In this document: piece by piece, positions 60,531 through 64,000 of the stretch | Layout: each line of letters opens with the position of its first letter | Numbering within the stretch: position 1 is the first letter of the stretch | Assembly (NCBI RefSeq): GCF_009711135.1 | Contig: NZ_WMIC01000013.1 | Coordinates: 1-64,000, forward strand | Origin: Flavobacterium sp. LC2016-01 | Lineage (GTDB): Bacteria > Bacteroidota > Bacteroidia > Flavobacteriales > Flavobacteriaceae | DNA: 64,000 nt | Direction of reading: 5' to 3' | Made by a program: the position numbers and the translations under genes | Notes under the pieces: model-generated | Told to the model about the DNA's origin: nothing | What the model saw: the letters and a program-made list of their open reading frames with translations, nothing else | Databases searched by the model: none

Positions 60531-61193
60531 TTATTTTGGATTTTCCTCATAATAACGCGCTTCGATTCGCTTAATATCTTTTATAGAATTTCTCGCCCAA
60601 GCCAAACGTTTTTCTAGAATTTCTTCTTCAGACAATTGCCATTTGATATCCGAATTACGTAATCTATTTGTCAGGTTTTGAATAATGATTGCGGCTGACA
60701 CAGAAATATTTAAACTCTCGGTAAAACCGACCATCGGAATTTTCAAGAAACCATCAGCTTTTTCTAATATTTCTTCAGATAATCCGTCTCGTTCTGTTCC
60801 AAAAAATAAGGCGCTTGGTTTTGTAATATCAAAATCTTCCAACAAACAGTCATTTTCGTGCGGTGTAGTCGCAATGATTTGATAGCCTTGATTTTTTAAA
60901 GTCGAAACACAATTTGTAATCGAATCGTATTGATTGATATCTACCCATTTTTGGGCTCCCATTGCGATTTCTTTATCTATTCTTTTTCCATAACGCTGCT
61001 CGATTACATTCAGTTCTTGAATTCCGAAAACCTCACAACTACGCATTACAGCACTTGTGTTATGCATCTGAAAAACATCTTCTACAGCAATAGTGAAATG
61101 TTTTGTTCTGTCTCCAAGTACTTTTAAAAATTTTTCTTTGCGGTTGTCCGTTAATATATTTTCAAGAAACGCCAGGTAATCTAAATCAATCAT
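60531..61193 (-). CDS. trmH: TrmH-type tRNA/rRNA 2'-O-methyltransferase (SPOUT)
   Basis: A 220-residue SPOUT enzyme from ATG 61193. Signatures: FTIAVEDVFQMHNTSAVMRSCEVFGI, ALFFGTERDGLSEEILEKAD and IPMVGFTESLNISVSAAIIIQ, the trefoil-knot SAM site. By length and sequence it resembles TrmH (tRNA Gm18). A full promoter (TTG-N21-TATTTTTG, minus strand 61211-61242) supports this start over the longer form to 61259. Confidence 0.88.
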   Translation of the reverse strand: MIDLDYLAFLENILTDNRKEKFLKVLGDRTKHFTIAVEDVFQMHNTSAVMRSCEVFGIQELNVIEQRYGKRIDKEIAMGAQKWVDINQYDSITNCVSTLKNQGYQIIATTPHENDCLLEDFDITKPSALFFGTERDGLSEEILEKADGFLKIPMVGFTESLNISVSAAIIIQNLTNRLRNSDIKWQLSEEEILEKRLAWARNSIKDIKRIEARYYEENPK

Positions 61194-61210
61194 TTCGTTT
61201 ATGTTTCCGG

Positions 61211-61242
61211 CAAAAATAATAATATTTTGCCATATCGGACAA
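61211..61242 (-). promoter_or_regulatory. Promoter of the trmH-like gene
   Basis: Minus strand TTG (61240-61242), N21, TATTTTTG (61211-61218), 18 bp before the ATG at 61193. It fits the Bacteroidota consensus and fixes the start. Confidence 0.6.
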
Positions 61243-61432
61243 AACCCATTCAGTAGCAATATTATTTCAGCTAAACAATTTTATTTTAAAATTACATCTT
61301 CATTTTAAGTCTTTCATAAATTAAACTGGTATGGTTTGGCTGGTCAATCTTTACAAATCGGTTATTTTTACTGATTCGGGAAAACAACAAAATTCCGTTT
61401 CCTATTAACTACTATCAAAAACCAACCTTTTA

Positions 61433-62740
61433 ATGAAACCGCATTTTTACAAAATCTTATTTCTTATATCGCTGAGTTTATCTTCCTGCGCCTCAAAACA
61501 TAATACAGAAATTCCTGTTGGATATGGCTGGAGCAGCAATTCTATCAATACGGTCAAATTCAGAAAAAACGCTTTAACCACTTTCAAAAATTTTCAGTTT
61601 ATAGCCTATTATGATAATGAAGGTTATGTTATTTTAGGCAAAAGAAAATTGAAAACCACAAATTGGGAACTTGTAAAAACACCTTTTACAGGAAATATAA
61701 AAGATGCCCATAACACGATCAGTATTGCTGTTGACGGAGAAGGATATTTGCATTTAAGCTGGGATCATCATGACACCAGACTTCGCTATGCAAAAAGCAA
61801 ATTGCCTTTGAGCTTAGATTTAGGAAAAGAAGAATCGATGACAGGAAATGCCGAACAAAAAGTAACGTATCCTGAATTTCACAATTTACCAAATGGAAAT
61901 TTAGTATTCTTTTACCGTTCTGGTGCTTCGGGAAGAGGAAATATGATTATTAATTCTTATTCAGTAAAAGACAAAAAATGGACACAAATCCAAAGTAATT
62001 TAGTAAATGGCGAAGATCAGAGAAGCGCTTACTGGCAGGCAAAAGTAGATAAAAAAGGTACAATTCACCTTTCATGGACTTGGAGAGAAAGCTGGGATGT
62101 CTCGACCAATCATGATATTTGTTATGCCCGCTCAGAAGATGGCGGTTTGACTTGGAAAAAATCAAATGGAGAAAAATACACTTTGCCTATAACTATCGCT
62201 TCTGCAGAAATTGCATGGAAAATTCCAGAAAAATCGAGTCTGATTAACCAAACTTCGATGACTGCCGATGAGAACGGAAACCCTTATATCGCCAATTATT
62301 GGAACGAAAATAATATTCCGCAATTTCAGATTGTGTATTTGGAAAATGGCGTTTGGAAAAAAACAAACACAGCATTCAGAAAAACTTCTTTTTCCTTAGG
62401 CGGCGGAGGCACAAAAAAAATACCGATTTCCAGACCGGATTTAGTAATTCAAGAAAAAGGAAAAAACCGAAATTTATATCTTCTTTTTAGAGACAGCGAA
62501 AGAGAAAATAAAGTTTCGATGACCTACACTAATTTGAGCAATAATAGTGAATGGAAAATAATTGACTTAACCACAGCATCCATAGGTGAATGGGAACCGA
62601 ATTATGATATTTCACTTTGGGAAAAACAAAAAAAACTTCATATCTTTCTTCAAAATGTGAATCAGGTTGACGGAGAAGGTCTGGCAAAATCAGAACCCAC
62701 AATGGTAAGGGTTTTAGAAGTAAACCATTTGCCTGAATAA
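61433..62740 (+). CDS. BNR-4 repeat lipoprotein (possible polysaccharide lyase)
   Basis: A 435-residue lipoprotein (lipobox LSSCA, Cys19) with a seven-bladed-type propeller of the BNR_4 family. Key blocks are DAHNTISIAVDGEGYLHLSW, DHHDTRLRYAKS, YPEFHNLPNGNLVFFYRSGASGRG and SEDGGLTWKK (Asp-box). BNR_4 proteins include ulvan/rhamnogalacturonan-type lyases and neighbours in polysaccharide-use loci. No sulfatase or SusCD pair is adjacent. It is likely on the cell surface; the substrate is open. It may be co-read with the sirtuin 16 bp downstream. Confidence 0.82.
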   Translation: MKPHFYKILFLISLSLSSCASKHNTEIPVGYGWSSNSINTVKFRKNALTTFKNFQFIAYYDNEGYVILGKRKLKTTNWELVKTPFTGNIKDAHNTISIAVDGEGYLHLSWDHHDTRLRYAKSKLPLSLDLGKEESMTGNAEQKVTYPEFHNLPNGNLVFFYRSGASGRGNMIINSYSVKDKKWTQIQSNLVNGEDQRSAYWQAKVDKKGTIHLSWTWRESWDVSTNHDICYARSEDGGLTWKKSNGEKYTLPITIASAEIAWKIPEKSSLINQTSMTADENGNPYIANYWNENNIPQFQIVYLENGVWKKTNTAFRKTSFSLGGGGTKKIPISRPDLVIQEKGKNRNLYLLFRDSERENKVSMTYTNLSNNSEWKIIDLTTASIGEWEPNYDISLWEKQKKLHIFLQNVNQVDGEGLAKSEPTMVRVLEVNHLPE

Positions 62741-62756
62741 TACAAATATTAGAAAA

Positions 62757-63446
62757 ATGAAAAAGAAACTTGTCGTTTTAACCGGTGCCGGAATTAGTGC
62801 AGAAAGCGGTATCAAAACCTTTCGTGACAGTGACGGTTTATGGGAAGGTCATGATGTTATGGAAGTTGCAACTCCAGAAGGCTGGCATAAAAATCAAGAA
62901 TTAGTTTTGGATTTTTACAACAAAAGGCGTCAGCAATTAAAAGAAGTAAAGCCAAATTTAGGTCATATTATTTTAGCCGAATTAGAAAAAGATTTCGACG
63001 TTCATGTTATTACCCAAAATGTTGACGATTTGCATGAACGCGCCGGAAGCACAAAAGTTTTGCATTTGCACGGTGAATTATTAAAAGTAAGAAGCATTAG
63101 AGATAAAAATCTGATTTTAGATTGGACTGAAGATTTATATACTGGCGATTTTGATGCAAACGGACATCAATTGCGACCACATATTGTTTGGTTTGGCGAA
63201 GAAGTTCCTGCTCTTGAAGAAGCAATTGACATTACAGAAACAGCAGATTATTTTGCTGTAATTGGCACTTCACTGCAAGTTTATCCTGCGGCAGGCCTGA
63301 TTGCGTATGCGTCAAGCACAACTCCTGTTTTTTATATTGATCCGAAACCAATTGCGATTCCGAATATTCGAAATAAAGTAGAAACGATTGCCAAATTTGC
63401 ATCAGAAGGTGTTGCCGATTTGAGAGCGCGCTTAAATTCATTTTGA
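62757..63446 (+). CDS. cobB: NAD-dependent deacylase (sirtuin, CobB-like)
   Basis: A 229-residue class III sirtuin. NAD site GAGISAESGIKTFRDSDGLWEG, TQNVDDLHERAG and catalytic His in LHLHGEL are all present, as is PHIVWFGEEVP. The zinc-binding cysteines normally found between HGEL and the WFGE block are missing: this stretch reads VRSIRDKNLILDWTEDLYTG with no Cys. It removes acyl groups (acetyl, perhaps succinyl) from lysines in the cytoplasm. The succinyl-selective Tyr/Arg pair cannot be judged with confidence. Confidence 0.92.
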   Translation: MKKKLVVLTGAGISAESGIKTFRDSDGLWEGHDVMEVATPEGWHKNQELVLDFYNKRRQQLKEVKPNLGHIILAELEKDFDVHVITQNVDDLHERAGSTKVLHLHGELLKVRSIRDKNLILDWTEDLYTGDFDANGHQLRPHIVWFGEEVPALEEAIDITETADYFAVIGTSLQVYPAAGLIAYASSTTPVFYIDPKPIAIPNIRNKVETIAKFASEGVADLRARLNSF

Positions 63447-63491
63447 ATGTATAAATGCTCTTTTAATTACTTCTAATCGCTAAATTCTGTT

Positions 63492-63499
63492 TATATTTG
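63492..63499 (+). promoter_or_regulatory. -7 element of purB
   Basis: TATATTTG, 24 bp before the purB ATG; no TTG at the usual distance. Confidence 0.45.
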
Positions 63500-63523
63500 C
63501 ACCTTTCGAAAAACAACATAACA

Positions 63524-64000
63524 ATGACTACTCTAAACGAATTGAATGCTATATCACCAATTGATGGAAGATATAGAAATAAAACTCAAAATTTAGCACC
63601 TTTTTTCTCTGAAGAAGCTTTAATAAAATACCGTGTTTTGGTTGAAGTGGAATACTTCATTGCTTTATGCGAAATTCCATTGCCACAGCTTTCTGGCGTG
63701 AATTCAAATTTATTTGACAGCTTAAGAAATATCTACAAAAATTTCTCGACTGAAGATGCGCTTTGGATTAAAGAAACAGAGAAAGTAACCAACCATGACG
63801 TAAAAGCGGTTGAATACTTTATTAAAGATGCTTTTGAAAAACTAGGTTTATCACAACACAAAGAGTTCATTCACTTCGGATTAACATCTCAAGATATTAA
63901 TAATACTGCTATTCCGCTTTCTACAAAAGAAGCTTTTGAGCAAGTTTATATGCCATCCTTAATTTCTGTAATTTCTAAATTGAAAGAATTAAGTGTGGAA
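63524..64000 (+). CDS. purB: Adenylosuccinate lyase (3' partial)
   Basis: 159 codons are visible from ATG 63524 and the frame is open at the window end. It begins MTTLNELNAISPIDGRYRNK, then FFSEEALIKYRVLVEVEYF, and holds ETEKVTNHDVKAVEYFI and HFGLTSQDINNTAIPL, the PurB N-terminal motifs. The enzyme removes fumarate from SAICAR and adenylosuccinate in purine synthesis. The catalytic His/Ser loop lies beyond the window. Confidence 0.95.
   Translation, partial: MTTLNELNAISPIDGRYRNKTQNLAPFFSEEALIKYRVLVEVEYFIALCEIPLPQLSGVNSNLFDSLRNIYKNFSTEDALWIKETEKVTNHDVKAVEYFIKDAFEKLGLSQHKEFIHFGLTSQDINNTAIPLSTKEAFEQVYMPSLISVISKLKELSVE

Noticed and set aside
60531..61259. Longer trmH frame
   Set aside because: A full promoter at 61211-61242 lies inside the extra part and supports ATG 61193.
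1..64000. tRNA, rRNA, CRISPR, transposase, integrase or phage genes
   Set aside because: None could be recognised by eye on either strand; repeats here are short palindromes without linked enzyme genes.

Overview
The window looks like a chromosomal segment of a Flavobacterium species (phylum Bacteroidota). This rests on the AT-rich sequence, the T9SS type B sorting domain at the left edge, promoters of the TTG/TAnnTTTG type, few Shine-Dalgarno sites, a bacillithiol gene (bshC), the rpmB-rpmG-DUF4295-ftsY order, many SPII lipoproteins, and several families of short intergenic palindromes. The species cannot be fixed from the sequence alone. I found no tRNA, rRNA, CRISPR array, transposase or prophage gene.

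Layout. 1-1540: 3' part of a large secreted Ig-repeat protein with a T9SS C-terminal domain. 1.6-12.3 kb: housekeeping and accessory genes (secreted alpha/beta hydrolase, an sdpI/sdpR-like pair with a clear operator palindrome, MFS carrier, bshC, an acyltransferase-like membrane protein, ndk, DUF721 protein, lipoproteins, an archaemetzincin-like lipoprotein). 12.1-14.1 kb: rpmB-rpmG-DUF4295-ftsY and a 58-residue membrane protein. 14.2-21.5 kb, all minus: cinA, Hpt, FAH-family hydrolase, exonuclease, 2-oxoacid dehydrogenase E2, GT2, OMP85-like porin. 21.7-24.3 kb: secreted protein, second acyltransferase-like protein, CpsB-type tyrosine phosphatase.

24.4-42.5 kb, all minus: a complete Wzx/Wzy capsule or exopolysaccharide locus. 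Read in the direction of transcription it holds a TagD-like nucleotidyltransferase, a NeuA-like CMP-sugar synthetase, an IMPase-like phosphatase, a NeuB-like synthase fused to an N-terminal sialyltransferase/DUF115-like domain, a sialidase-fold lipoprotein, an unassigned GT-B-like transferase, Wzx, Wzy, GT2, a hexapeptide acyltransferase, two GT4, a WecG-type transferase, the polyprenyl-phosphate priming transferase, Wza and Wzc. The phosphatase that should act on Wzc converges on it across a shared terminator. The first half is very AT-rich and many genes overlap. The first six genes look like a little-described route for making and transferring an ulosonic (sialic-like) acid, and this is the best candidate for a new system.

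42.9-54.1 kb: secreted propeller-like protein, ABC-F ATPase, FKBP lipoprotein, methyltransferase, ABC ATPase, PduO-type adenosyltransferase, DUF2795 protein, secA. 54.3-60.4 kb: a TonB receptor, PepSY protein, DUF2306 protein and YARHG lipoprotein, probably metal or heme uptake. 60.5-64.0 kb: trmH-like methyltransferase, BNR-4 lipoprotein, a sirtuin without its zinc cysteines, and the start of purB. Gene ends are commonly marked by strong hairpins, several embedded in longer repeated palindromic elements.
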